From Salvelinus alpinus (lineage: Eukaryota > Chordata > Actinopteri > Salmoniformes > Salmonidae), in the NCBI RefSeq assembly GCF_045679555.1, contig NC_092094.1, positions 18,375,905 through 18,439,904 on the forward strand: a DNA stretch of 64,000 bases. The letters run 5' to 3'. The position numbers and the translations under genes are program-made. Of the stretch, positions 22,700-34,620 are shown one piece after another. Position 1 is the first letter of the stretch. Every line of letters starts with the position of its first letter. The notes under the pieces were generated by a model, which was not told where the DNA came from, searched no databases, and worked only from the letters and a program-made list of their open reading frames with translations.

Positions 22700-24177
22700 G
22701 TAGTCTATGTATCAATGACCCTGGATAAGCTAGCGACTGGGCTAACACAGCTAACTTTTTAAGTCAATAATAAGCTGTTTTTATTAACATTTTGTTGGCT
22801 TTATAATCATGAGAGGGATTTAACTAGCTAGTAGCTAGCTAGTTAGTTATACCTAGGTTACAAGGTTAGCTGACTTCTCAAAACTAACCTCATTGTGGCT
22901 AGCTATTTCTTTTCCCTCATGGTAGCCTTTACAGCCAAATATCAGTTCAGAAACATCAACATTTAAAATATTTGTAGATAATTTCCCCCCTCTTGCTGCA
23001 GCTTTAGCTAATCTCAAAATAACAGAGGAATGCTGTGAAAACCAGTGTGCTGCAAACATTCTAAAATATTTTGTCACCAGTGCATGTTTTGATTATATTT
23101 TGAGTCCTCATGCACTGTTGCTCCTATGGCACTAATCTGTGAGCATCTTTGTAGCTCTGCCCAAGCAAGGCATTTGATTGGTTTGAGGTGTCGTGAGGCA
23201 TCACTGATTTACACCGGTTCCGACCAATGACAGTGGATTGCTGACGCTATATATTGGCCATTAAGAGGCTTTATAGGCACCAGTCGGCCATATTGGAACT
23301 CCCTAGTAGGAACAGTCCTCCATAGGAATGAATGGAATTCAAGGACAAAATTACATTTATTTAAGTTTTGTTTTGTTGTATTGGGGACAGTACATTAGTA
23401 CAACAACAAAAAAAGACTTTAAGGAAAATCATATATACAGTGGTTCCTCCTTTAAAAGTTTAGAGCTTACACCGCGGGACTTAGAGGTACCCAGTGTCAC
23501 GGCTTCATTGCTCCAGACCACCACAAGGGGGAGTTAGAGCACTCATTATGCATTTGGGTCCCAAGGTTTTTATATGACCAATCATATCGAGTGGTTCCAA
23601 TGACGAATTTGACGTGAGCCACCTGTCCCTGGTGACTTTCTTCAGCAAAGATGGCTGACAAAACATTACGAGGGAAGCATATTTAAGTAGTTTTAACATA
23701 ATGAGTCAAACAATTTTTTTGTCATAAAGTTAATTTACAGAAATCGCTATTTAGCAAGTTAGCTGACTAGCTAACATTAGCCAGCTAGTTGGCTGGTGTA
23801 ATGACATGAGTATAACATTGTGATTAGTGTTGTTTAATGTTTAGGGACTCCTGTGAAAACCAGCTAACCAGGCATTTGTCTTGGGAAATAGTGGATGTAA
23901 AGAATCTAGCTAGCTAAAGCATTTACTGCAAATTGAATGTACAATTGTGTAAGCTTGCCTTGCCGTGCAAGGCCGCTAAAGTAACATAGCTAGCTAACTA
24001 TTTACTTGCTTATTGTGTAGTGGAGGATAAAAATAACTATGCCTATGGATGTGTAGCTAGCTACAGTATGTAGCCGATCTGTGTATGGACCCTAAAACGT
24101 TCAGTATAAATATTAGTTCAGAAGCTATCTATGAACCTCAGTTATCATAGTTGTTGTATCAACTTCAAGTCTGAATG
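22700..24177. other. Spacer without recognisable genes
   Basis: AT-rich, with many GCTAGCTA/AACTAGCT motifs. 23440-23560 (CAGTGGTTCCTCC..., CACCACAAGGGGGAGTTAG) looks like another salmonid repeat, but I cannot set its borders. No coding exon seen. Confidence 0.4.
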
Positions 24178-24580
24178 TGTAACGACTTTCCTCTTCTTCT
24201 GACGAGGAGTAAGAGATATCGAACCACTGTGCAGCGTAGTAAGTGTCCATTTTAATATATAAAAACTGAACACTACAATAATACAAAAATAACAAAATGA
24301 ATGCACAAACGAAAATCGAAACAGTCCCGTATGGTGCAAACACAGACACAGGAAAAAAACATCCACAAAACACAAAGGAAAACAGACTACCTAAATATGG
24401 CTCCCAATCAGAGACAACGACTGACACCTGCCTCTGATTGAGAACCATACTAGGCCAAACACATAGAAATAGAACAACAGAACAAAACATAGAAAAACAA
24501 CATAGAATTCCCACCCCAACTCACGCTCTGACCAAACTAAAATAAAGACATAAAAAAGGAACTAAGGTCAGAACGTGACA
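24178..24580 (-). mobile_element. Solo LTR with 5-bp target duplication
   Basis: 403 bp related to the LTRs at 17295 and 20091: it starts TGTAACGACTTTCCTCTTC and ends CAGAACGTGACA on the plus strand. It is flanked by GAATG at 24173-24177 and GAATG at 24581-24585, the expected 5-bp duplication. No internal sequence, so a product of LTR-LTR recombination. Confidence 0.9.
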
Positions 24581-24834
24581 GAATGGCATTAATGAAGCCT
24601 ATGGATTGAGTAGAATATAATAACTATATTGTGTCTAGGATCAAAGTCCTCTATACATGTACTGTAGTTATTACCACGCATGAGATCCCCACATTGTCGC
24701 CTGTACATTGAATATATTCACCGATCATATACTCTTCCTTGGCAAATAAAGGTGTGGTTCAGGTATGAATCTCTGTGAGACATTCTTTTTCAGTCATATC
24801 CAATACCAGGTGTATCAAACTCCATTCTTTGAAT

Positions 24835-26258
24835 GATTCTGTGTCTGCAGATAATTCGTAAAAATCAAAATAACTTCACAGATCTTCATTGTAAAGGGTT
24901 TAAACACGGTTTCCCATGCGTGTTCAATGAACCATAAACAATTAATGAACATGCACCTGTGGAACGGTTGTTAAGACACTAACAACTTACAGACGGTAGG
25001 CAATTAAGGTCACAGTTATGAAAACTTAGGACACTAAAGAGGCCTTTCTACTGACTCTGAAAAACACCAAAAGAAAGATACCCAGGGTCCCTACTCATCT
25101 GCGTGAACTTGCCTTAGGCATGCTGCAAGGAAGCATGATGACTGCAGATGTGGCCAGGGCAATAAATTGCAATGTCCGTACTGTGAGACGCCTAAGACAG
25201 AGCTACAGGGAGACGGGACGGACAGCTGATCATCCTCGCAGTGGCAGACCACGTGTAACAACACCTGCACAGGATCGGTACATCCGAACATCACACCTGC
25301 GGGACAGGTACAGGATGGCAACAACAACTGCCCGAGTTACCCCAGGAACGCACTATCCCTCCATCAGTGCTCAGACTGTCAGGCTGAGAGAGGCTGGACT
25401 GAGGGCTTTGTAGGCCTGTTGTAAGGCAGGTCCTCACCAGACATCACCAGCAACAACGTCGCCTATGGGCACAAACCCACCATCGCTGGACCAGACAGGA
25501 CTGGCAAAAAGTGCTCTTCACTGACGAGTCGCGGTTTTGTCTCACCAAGGGTGATGGTTGGATTTGCGTTTATCGGCGAAGGAATGAGCGTTACACCGAG
25601 GCCTGTACTCTGGAGGGTGATTGATTTGGAGGTGGAGGGTCCGTCATGGTCTAGGGCGGTGTGTCACAGCATCATCGGACTGAGCTTGTTGTCATGTGCG
25701 TTACAGGGAAGACATCCTCCTCCCTCATGTGGGTCATCCTGATATGACCCTCCAACATAACAATGCCACCAGCCATACTGCTCGTTCTGTGTGTGATTTC
25801 CTGCAAGACAAGAATGTCGGTGTTCTGCCATGGCCAGCGAAGAGCCCGGATCTCAATCCCATTGAGCACGTCTGGAACCTGTTGGATCGGAGGGTGAGGG
25901 CTAGGGACATTCCCACCAGAAATGTCTGGGAACTTGCAGGTGCCTTGGTGGAAGAGTGGGGTAACGTCTCACAGCAAGAACTGGCAAATCTGGTGCAGTC
26001 CATGAGGAGGAGATGCACTGCAGAACTTAATGCAGCTGGTGGCTACACAAGATACTGACTGTTACTTTTGATTTTGACCCCCACCTTTCTTCAGGGACAC
26101 CTTATTCAATTTCTGTTAGTCACATGTCTGTGGAACTTGTTCAGTTTATGTCTCTGTTGTTGAATCTTATTATGGTCATACAAATATTTACACATTAAGT
26201 TTGCTGAAAATAAACACAGTTGACAGTGAGAGGACGCTTCTTTTTTTGCTGAGTTTAT
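24835..26258 (+). mobile_element. Tc1-type transposon (second family), degraded
   Basis: Transposase remnants in broken frames: HTH part MLQGSMMTADVARAINCNVR and VRRLRQSYRETGRTADHPRS (25120-25413), the first catalytic region VLFTDESRF-like (about 25515-25535), and C-terminal [20 protein letters not shown] (25820-25885) running to RYTRY-stop at 26058. The right terminal repeat ends at GTGAGAGGACGCTTC...GCTGAGTTTA near 26258. No left terminal repeat found, so the left is truncated. A small deletion before 25696 removes the second catalytic region's context. Confidence 0.82.
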
Positions 26259-27242
26259 TACAATTATACACTTCAACAGTGTTTACCACTCCTGCTCCTG
26301 GGACATCAATGATTATAAATTGTAACTATGCAATAGACTAGAAACATGATTTAAGTAAATGCTGATTTGTAATTCATATATACAGAAAGAAACAATGCCT
26401 ATCTACCTCCCTTCATCTGCATTAATCTGTGGACACAGGATAGTATTTCAATGACATACTTCATTTCGTCTTTCTTATCTGTACTTCAATGCACATATGG
26501 TGTGCATTATAAAACAAGGAAGAAAGACGAGGTGGGGGAGAGGTGTAGAAGAAAGGTAAAGAGGTAAGAACAGAGGCAGACAACATATGATTAATGAATA
26601 CAGTGCTACCCTAATATTCTCTCAGTTCATCACAATTACAGTGTCTCTAGCGGTGTCTCCTAACTAGCCTTGGGCCCCCAGTTGGCCCGAAGGTTATCTT
26701 AAGAGCGGGTGAGGTGGCGATGACGGGACTGGCTTCCTCTCTCACATCAAAACATACCGGCAGACGAGAGACAGATGGATAGAGATAGAGCATGATTAAG
26801 CCTTGTTTTTTTATTCTAATATGGTCAGTCAACATAATCAGGAGGTGAAATGCTTAACTGACCTTGGATCATTAACTCTGGGACTACTACATCTCTATCT
26901 GTATTTAAATGTAAAGCATCTCTTTAATAATACTTCCTGTTGACCCGACCAAGTGACCTCTCACCTATGATCATGCTGTGCCGTCTGTGTCAGCCAGTTC
27001 AGATGCGGGAGGGGTTCACCAACACAGCTGATATAACCTAGAGGATTAAGTGAGACGGGGGAGAGGGATGAAGTGAAGGAGAGAGACTGTTATGTGTGTG
27101 TGGTCTCACCTGGTGTCCACACTAAGTGGCTACAGAGTACTTTATGCTGAAAAACAGACACACGAGGACAAACAATAGAAGATAATGTCATTATTAGACA
27201 TAAATACCACTGGAAGCTTGATGATGACTTGATTTATTTGAA
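26259..27242. other. Spacer, nothing recognised
   Basis: No ORF with family features, no RNA gene, no repeat I can name. Confidence 0.4.
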
Positions 27243-27500
27243 TCAACTGTGTAGTGCTAAGGCAAAAACAAAAATGTGCACAGGTGTTTGGAGCATTCCG
27301 ATATGCCACAGCTGGTGAGGTGTCAGGTTCGCCTCTGTATTTAAAGGGTGATTATTCCAACTCTCTGTGAAATGCTGCAGATCTGCCCGCAGACGAGGTA
27401 GGAACACATATCCCACACAGAAGAGGTGGATAGAATTCGACAGGTCAAGGTATCCTTCTTCCTCCAAACTGTGCATGTGAGACAGGTTCCATGTACAACA
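27243..27500 (-). pseudogene. Integrase-core (rve) gene fragment
   Basis: On the minus strand the frame LEEEGYLDLSNSIHLFCVGY followed by VFLPRLRADLQHFTESWNNH and LNTEANLTPHQLW resembles the C-terminal end of the integrase-like proteins widespread in fish genomes (pattern: leader, HLFCxxYVFLPR, WNNHxxxTExNxTPxQLW). Only this end is visible, with no catalytic DDE residues and no terminal repeats. It is probably a relic of a transposon-derived gene. Confidence 0.5.
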
Positions 27501-27544
27501 AGACAGGCAGAGAGGAAGAGAGAAAAAGAACACAGAACAGTTTA

Positions 27545-28441
27545 ATTACCTCTGGTTATGAACACTTTTGACAGCAATAAAGCTTCCACGGCTTTATTCC
27601 ACAGCAATAAAGCTTCCAAGTCTCATCTGACCAGAGTACCTTCTTCCATATGTTAGGGGAGTCTCCCACATGCCTTTTGATGAACACCAAATGTGTTTGC
27701 TTATTTCTTTCTTTAAGCAATGGCTTTTTTTCTGGCCACTCTTCCGTAAAGCCCAGCTCTGTGGAGTGTACGGCTTAAAGTGGTCCTATGGACAGATACT
27801 CCAATCTCCGCTGTGAAGCTTTGCAGCTCCTTCAGGGTTATCTTTGGTCTCTTTGTTGCCTCTCTGATTAATGCCCTCCAGGTTTGTTGTGGTGCCATAT
27901 TCTTTCAATTTTTTAATAATGGATTTAATGGTGCTTCGTGGGATGTTCAAAGTTTCTGATATTTTTTTATAACCCAACTCTGATATGTACTTCTCCACAA
28001 CTTTGTCCCTGACCTGTTTGGAGAGCTCCTTGGTCTTCATGGTGCCACTTTCTTGGTGGGGCCCCTTGCTTAATGGTGTTGCAGACTCTGGTGCCTTTCA
28101 GAACAGGTGTATATATATGGAGATCATGTGACAGATCATGTGACACTTAAATAAAGTCCACCTGTGTGCAATCTAACTAATTATGTGACTTCTGGAGGTA
28201 ATTGGTTGCACCAGATCTTATTTAGGGGCTTCATAGCAGAGGGTGAATAAATATGCACTCATCACTTTTCCGTTATTTTTTTTTTTGAAACATGTAATTA
28301 TTTGAATTTCCCTTCACCAATTTGGACTATTTTGTGTATGTCGATTACATGAAATCCAAATAAAAATCCATTTAAATTCCAGGTTGTAATGCAACAAAAA
28401 GGAAAAACGCCAAGGGGGATGAATACTTTTGCAAGGCACCT
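27545..28441 (-). mobile_element. Tc1-type transposon (third family), 5' half only
   Basis: The minus strand encodes the N-terminal transposase: MKTKELSKQVRDKVVEKYIS with a helix-turn-helix (YKKISETLNIPRSTIKSIIK, 28040-27900), then ITLKELQSFTAEIGVSVHRT in the next frame (27833-27774) and DE-region remnants to about 27600. The terminal repeat at the right ends in GGGGATGAATACTTTTGCAA near 28430. The catalytic C-terminus and the other terminal repeat are missing. Confidence 0.8.
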
Positions 28442-28444
28442 TAT

Positions 28445-29810
28445 GTGGGAACTCAGGACAGTTGTTACTCAATTAGCATAATGTGACAACGTCTTTTTAA
28501 CGAGATTTTTTTTTTTGTACATATAAGTGTCTTATACGGGCAGAAATCTTAAATTCTTGTTAATCTAACTGCAGTGCCTAATTTACAGTAGCTATTACAG
28601 AGAAAAAATACCATGCTATTGTTTGAGGAGAGTGCACAACAACAAAACACTTTTAGCACAGCGACAGGTTTGATACATTCATATCTTAATGTAAATAATG
28701 TACTTACATGCTGTAATCTTGCTCTGATTTGTCGTCCTGAGGGTCCCAGTGATAAAATGTAGTGTTTTGTTTGATAAAATAGATTTTATAGCCTAACACG
28801 AAACATTTTGTAAACCGCTTGTGTTGTGAATTCCATCTCATTCAACTTTAAACAAAACATTCAATGTAATAAGACACGCTAAACCTATGTTTATCCAGTC
28901 TTGATTGGTTTGTTTGCAATACCCTCCTTGTTAGTAACACAACCATACTTCCTTTCACAGTATGTATTGACTGAAAAAAAAGAAGGTTTCATGACACCAA
29001 GCAATGACTTCATTGCGCACCAATGAGACGAGCGGCGTTCACTTGATTGACTGTATCTTGGCCCAATGACCACAAAACAGGAGGATACATTTTTATTTGG
29101 AGAGGACATAACTTTAGACAGGTAAGTGAAATATGTTTGTTCTTCTCATGCTTATGTCGTTGTTTGAAATAAATAATATCAAATATTATTCATTTGAGAT
29201 ATTTTTTTGATTTTTTTCCTTTGATTGCTATATATAAAATCACTAATGAAATGTTTACGAATAATGAACAAGGCACTATAAAAGTCTAAATAAAATACAC
29301 ATTGGCTATACATTGTGGGTATATATATATATTATAATGATGAGGGGGAATACAATCACTATGGTGAAGTGTGTGTTTACCAATGGTAATTAAGGCTGGT
29401 CAGGGGAGAACGGCTCATAGTGGTGGCCGGGGTGGGGTGAGTTAAATGGTATCAAGCACATGGTCTGTTTGGTGCTGTTCCATTCTACTCCTTCTACTCC
29501 TGCCACCAGTGGTGTTCACATGCCCAAATTCATAACTGCAGACATGAATGTGCCTCATGGCCAAAAGGGCACAGCAGGGAGTTGTGCAGTGTCGTTGTGC
29601 TCTGTGTCACAATAAATCTCCCATCACCTGCACTACTTGTTCTGTTACCCTCTGCTTTACAGCAGAGAGACTGCTATGGGACTTGGCATCAGCAGCACGC
29701 TATTGTGTAGAGGACTGAGGGTCTTCCAAATACTGTAATTCTAAAGTGTGTAAATATTTTTATTTTATTTTTTACTTTGTTTGTGGTTAGTGATGTGTTC
29801 ACAACACTGA
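28445..29810. other. Spacer, nothing recognised
   Basis: AT-rich with a short (TA)n near 29320-29333. No coding exon or known repeat identified. Confidence 0.4.
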
Positions 29811-29812
29811 TA

Positions 29813-31415
29813 CAGTGAGGGAAAAAAGTATTTGATCCCCTGCTGATTTTGTACGTTTGCCCACTGACAAAGAAATTATCAGTCTATAATTTTAATGGTA
29901 GGTTTATTTGAACAGTGAGAGACAGAATAACAACAAAACTATCCAGAAAAATGCATGTCAAAAATGTTATAAATTGATTTGCATTTTAATGAGGGAAATA
30001 AGTATTTGACCCCTTCTCAATCAAAAAGATTTCTGGCTCCCAGGTGTCTTTCATACAGGTAACGAACGGAGATTAGGAGCACACTTAAAGGGAGTGCTCC
30101 TAATCTCAGTTTCTTACCTGTATAAAAGATACCTGTCCACAGAAGCAATCAATCAATCAGATTCCAAACTCTCCACCATGGCCAAGACCAAAGAGCTCTC
30201 CAAGGATGTCAGGGACAAGATTGTAGACCTACACAAGGCTGGAATGGGCTACAAGACCATCGCCAAGCAGCTTGGTGAGAAGGTGACAACAGTTTCTGTG
30301 ATTATTCGCAAATGGAAGAAACACAAAAGAACTGTCAATCTCCCTCAGCCTGGGGCTCCATGCAAGATCTCACCTCGTGGAGTTGCAATGATCATGAGAA
30401 CGGTGAGGAATCAGCCCAGAACTACACAGGAGGATCTTGTCAATGATCTCAAGGCAGCTGGGACCATAGTCATCAAGAAAACAATTGGTAACACACTATG
30501 CCGTGAAGGACTGAAATCCTGCAGCGCCCGCAAGGTCCCCCTGCTCAAGAAAGCACATATACATGCCCGTCTGAAGTTTGCCAATGAACATCTGAATGAT
30601 TCAGAGGACAACTGGGTGAACGTGTTGTGGTCAGATGAGACCAAAATGGAGTTCTTTGGCATCAACCCAACTTGCCGTGTTTGGAGGAGGAGGAATGCTG
30701 CCTATGACCCCAAGAAACCATCCCCACCGTCAAACATGGAGGTGGAAACATTATGCTTTGGGGGTGTTTTTCTGCTAAAGGGACAGGACAACTTCACCGC
30801 ATCAAAGGGACGATGGACGGGGCCATGTACCATCAAATCTTGGGTGAGAACCTCCTTCCCTCAGCCAGGGTATTGAAAATGGGTCGTGGATGGGTATTCC
30901 AGCATGACAATGACCCAAAACACACGGCCAAGGCAACAAAGGAGTGGCTCAAGAAGAAGCACATTAAGGTCCTGGAGTGGCCTAGCCAGTCTCCAGACCT
31001 TAATCCCATAGAAAATCTGTGGAGGGAGCTGAAGGTTCGAGTTGCCAAACGTCAGCCTCGAAACCTTAATGACTTGAAGAAGATCTGCAAAGAGGAGTGG
31101 GACAAAATCCCTCCTGAGATGTGTGCAAACCTGGTGGCCAACTACAAGAAACGTCTGACCTCTGTGATTGCCAACAAGGGTTTTGCCACCAAGTACTAAG
31201 TCATGTTTTGCAGAGGGGTCAAATACTTATTTCCCTCATTAAAATGCAAATCAATTCATAACATTTTTGACATGCGTTTTTCTGGATTTTTTTGTTGATA
31301 TTCTGTCTCTCACTGTTCAAATAAACCTACCATTAAAATTATAGACTGATCATTTCTTTGTCAGTGGGCAAACGTACAAAATCAGCAGGGGATCAAATAC
31401 TTTTTTCCCTCACTG
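29813..31415 (+). mobile_element. Nearly complete Tc1 transposon with IR/DR ends
   Basis: 1.6 kb. Inverted terminal repeats about 205 bp long begin CAGTGAGGGAAAAAAGTATT and contain an inner direct repeat (TGAGGGAAATAAGTATTTGA), the IR/DR layout. The two repeats differ at about 6 positions by eye. It is flanked by TA at 29811-29812 and 31416-31417. It encloses the transposase at 30178-31199. Confidence 0.95.
30178..31199 (+). pseudogene. Tc1 transposase, one frameshift
   Basis: ATG 30178 opens a frame with two N-terminal helix-turn-helix parts ([40 protein letters not shown]) and the first catalytic Asp in [13 protein letters not shown] (30625-30661). Near 30715-30725 one base is missing, so this frame runs out at 30876. 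The frame from 30753 carries the rest: [11 protein letters not shown], the second Asp in [11 protein letters not shown] (30896-30928), and the Glu in [11 protein letters not shown] (30990-31022), DD34E spacing, ending at the TAA 31197-31199. All catalytic residues are present. Apart from this one frameshift I see no stop. The expected length, about 340 aa, is normal for Tc1. Confidence 0.93.
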
Positions 31416-31419
31416 TACT

Positions 31420-32057
31420 AGATCACTGTGGGCTGCTAACTTGGCCCTTATCTTAAATATTTCACTTCTGTGTTTGGAGACATTGGATCAGCATTCTTGT
31501 CACATCTCCCATTAGTACCTTTTATGTAGGGAAGCTAATGATCCATCATTTATGATATTCCTGGGAGTGTGTAAACTTGTATTCTTTTATTAGCATAGCA
31601 TTTTTGTATGTTCTATATAGTTATTTTCTTGAAAATGTATCAATTTACCAATCTGGCCACATTTGGGCAACTCCTGTGGGACACCTGGGTGACTTCATAC
31701 TTAATGTCATGTAGCTCACTCATTCTTGAAGTTATCAGTCTGAAACTTTGCACATATACTGCCCTCTTGTGGACACCATCTAAAATTACCTCTAGCATCC
31801 TATCTGAATGTGTGGCTTTTCTTGTTCATGTCAAAGATGATGCAACAAAAATTTAAATAGAAAACATATGTTTTCTTGTTTGTTTTATCTTTTACCAGAT
31901 CTGTTGTGTTATGATCTCCTACATTAATTTCCTACATTAATTAGTTTACTTTCAAATTATATCAAGAACATGAATATCCTTGCTTCCAGTCCTTAGCTAC
32001 AGGCAGTTAGATTTGGGTATGTCATTTTCAACGGAAACTGAAAAGAAGGGCCTGATC
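31420..32057. other. Spacer, nothing recognised
   Basis: No gene or repeat recognised between the Tc1 element and the next Tc1 fragment. Confidence 0.4.
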
Positions 32058-32302
32058 CTTAAGGAAAAGCAGCCAACAAGTGCTCAGCATATGTGGAAAC
32101 AAGGCAAAGGGTGGCTACTTTGAAAAATCTAAAATCTAAAGTCTATTTGGATTCGTTTAACACTTTTTTGGTTACTACATGATTCCAAATGTGTTATTTC
32201 ATCATGTTGATGTCTAAACTATTATTCTACAATGTAGAAAATAGTAAAAATAAAGAAAAACCCTTGAATGAGTAGGTGTTCTAAAAGTTTTGACCGGTAG
32301 TG
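32058..32302 (+). mobile_element. Tc1 3' fragment with internal deletion
   Basis: GGAAAAGCAGCCAACAAGTG joins directly to AGGCAAAGGGTGGCTACTTT and runs to the right terminal repeat ending TTTTGACCGGTAGTG. Same family as 20489-20862. Confidence 0.85.
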
Positions 32303-32540
32303 TATAGATCTCTATGTTTAGCTCACATAATATAATTCAAAAAGTATGCATTAACATGTCTAATAGAATAAATGTGTCAAAAACAAATGTAGACATAAGA
32401 AAATGTCTACAAAATTGCTGTGCGGTGGTTTCAATAGAGCGCCCCCTGTCAGTCATGCAAGATTTATACACATCATTGGTTCAAACCACTCTAGCTAATT
32501 TTTGCCATGAAACTTCCCAGGGAAGTCTGGTTCGAGGCTA

Positions 32541-34120
32541 GAGGGGGACATGAGCAGAACTCCGGAAGGGGAAAATGGAGTCCCTGGAGAAAGCAAGTAC
32601 AAGATAGGTGTCAGGGATGGGGCGGCAGTATTATCATAAGGAGACGTGTACTTGGAAAACGGAGAAGGAATGGAGGGAAAAAGAGAGGGAGAAGAGGTCT
32701 AAGAGAGTGAGGGAAGAAGAGGGTGAGCTTGAGTCGGATAAAAATGGTGGGAAAAAAGGGAGATGGTTGTCAAAGAAGAATGGTAGAAAGTGTAAGCGGA
32801 GGGAGCTGAAGACAGGAGGAGAATGAAGTTGAAGTATCGGAGGTGGTAGGTGCGGTAAAGTTATCGGAGACCGAGGTATGCACCGAGGATCACGATGAAG
32901 AAGACGCTGTGACAGTAGTAGTGAAGTTTATTGAAAAAGTGGACTCTTGCCTTTTGGCTGATCCATTTGTGGTTTCACAGTGGGTGAAAAAAGAGTTGCA
33001 TCATGTGGAATCGGTGAGGGTAACTAGAAGTGGTCTAGTGATAATTGTTTGTGTTTCTGTTGGGCAGAGGAAGAATGTGCTCGAAGTAAAACGAATGGGA
33101 GCAAGAAAAGTGAATTGTTTCGTTCTCAAGAAAAGGGCACCAATGAAAGGAGTGATAACTAAGGTAGCAGTAGATATACATTTTGACCAGCTGAGGGCAA
33201 AGTTTCCCAGTGTATGTGATGCTCGTCGTTTGAAGCGACGCAGACAGGGTGGGGAAACAGAAGAGTCATCGTCTGTTCTTTTGAGTTTTGAAGTTGAGTC
33301 TGCCTGACAAAGTGAAGTTAGGATATATAAGTTATCCTGTATGAGCGTATGTGCCGAATACATTAAGATGTTACAGGTGTCAAGCTTATGGGCATGTGGC
33401 AGCAGTGTGTATGGGGGAGGGGTCTAAGGTGTGAGAAATGTGCAGAAGGGCATGAGACAAAGGAATGTGTAGTACTGGAGAAAGTAGTGGAATGTGTTAA
33501 TTGTAGGGGTGCCCATGGAGCTGGGGATCAGAAATGTCCCGTGCGAGAGAGGCAGGTTGAGTTTTCCAGGGTTAGAGTAGAGCAGAAGTTGTCATATGCT
33601 GAGGCAGTGAAGAAAGTAGAGGAAGATGGGTTAAGGGGGCGTTGTGGTGAGAGTAGTAGATATATACCAGTATAGAGGGATAGGCCAAAAAAGTGAAATA
33701 AGTTTCAGTAAGATTGGATTTTTAGCATTTATAACAATGGTTATTAATTGTACTGCAGGGATGGATCGGAAGTCTCAGAAAATTGAGGTTGTGGTGGCAA
33801 CTGCAGAGAGGAATTTGGATGTACAAGACTTGACAGCAGAAGAGTTATAGGATGTGTTAAGTGGTGATGTCCCATCCTTTCAGGGTGATGGCATGAGGTA
33901 GAAATAAATACATTTAATTAGTGGAGTAGGGGGGTGTTCATTTTATTTTATATAATTTTGAAATTAGTGAGTACTGTATAGTGGTAGATGGCAGGGTATT
34001 TATTTAGTACATTTTCCGTTTTCAAGTAAAGTATAAGGGAGTTGTACTCCAGTCTAGTAGGTGGCGGTAATGCCAGAAATTAGATGCCAACAGCCGTTAA
34101 ACCTCATAGAAGAAGAAGAT
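32541..34120 (+). mobile_element. ORF1-only non-LTR retroelement with 12-bp target duplication
   Basis: An insertion of 1580 bp flanked by GGTTCGAGGCTA at 32529-32540 and again at 34121-34132. It contains a degenerate ORF1: a Lys/Arg/Glu-rich region (32608-32826), then VVGAVKLSETEVCTED... through a conserved-looking domain (32840-33307), then three zinc knuckles: CYRCQAYGHVAAVC (about 33371-33412), CEKCAEGHETKEC (33433-33471), CVNCRGAHGAGDQKC (33493-33537). The 3' end has TAGGTGGCGGTAATGCCAG and an AGAAGAAGAAG-type tail. There is no endonuclease or RT region. The ORF has two frame changes and at least two stops, so this copy is dead. Confidence 0.85.
32608..33675 (+). pseudogene. Retroelement ORF1 (gag-like, CCHC zinc knuckles), broken
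   Basis: Known ORF1 proteins of jockey/I-like non-LTR elements bind nucleic acid and carry two or three CCHC knuckles. Here knuckle 1 is CX2CX4HX4C, knuckle 2 CX2CX3HX4C and knuckle 3 CX2CX3HX6C. The reading frame shifts by one near 32822 and again near 33413-33420, and TGA codons occur near 33340 and 33428. The part before the knuckles ends ...LSFEVESA at 33307 because of a further stop. The basic N-terminus (KKNGRKCKRREL) fits RNA binding. Confidence 0.7.
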
Positions 34121-34132
34121 GGTTCGAGGCTA

Positions 34133-34619
34133 CTACTAACGCTACCACCAAGCTAGACATGTGACAACTTGATTGTAGCATATAGGTAGCTAGCTAGATA
34201 TATTGTAACTAGCTAGCTAAGTGTTCAAGTTAGCAACTATTAGCATTATCTAACTGTTAGCTGGTAGTTATTAACGTTAACTATAAACGTTACAACAACG
34301 TGAAAACACTAGTTAACACAGCCAGTCATAAACCCCGCCTATTTCTACAATGTACATTAGCTAGCTAAAACTGATTTTACATCGGTTTTATCAAAAACTT
34401 CCATCACCATGGTTAGTCGGTTAGTCAGCTAACCGTATGCCTAATATAACCTTAAATTAAGACCAAAAAGCACTGTTTTCAATCATTTGTACGATATTTT
34501 GACATTGTGGCTGTGTTATCTAGTGGAAACCAGTATCGTTGGTTAGACTGTTAGGTAACATTAGCGGTAGGCTAGTTAGCTAGAAGTTTGCTAGGCTAAC
34601 TACTGCAGCTGGCTAAAAT
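34133..34619. other. Spacer with GCTAGCTAACGTTA-type simple motifs
   Basis: Rich in AGCTAGCTA and TTAGCTA motifs, frequent in fish DNA. No gene. Similar sequence continues at 34815-35400. Confidence 0.4.
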
Positions 34620-34620
34620 G

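Noticed and set aside
17295-24580. Repeated similar blocks as a CRISPR array or tandem gene family
   Set aside because: The blocks are LTRs of a retrotransposon (TG...CA ends, direct orientation, target duplication at the solo copy). CRISPR does not apply to a vertebrate nuclear locus.
31608-31856. 82-codon ORF between Tc1 copies
   Set aside because: No recognisable motif, AT-rich and in a repeat spacer; likely chance.
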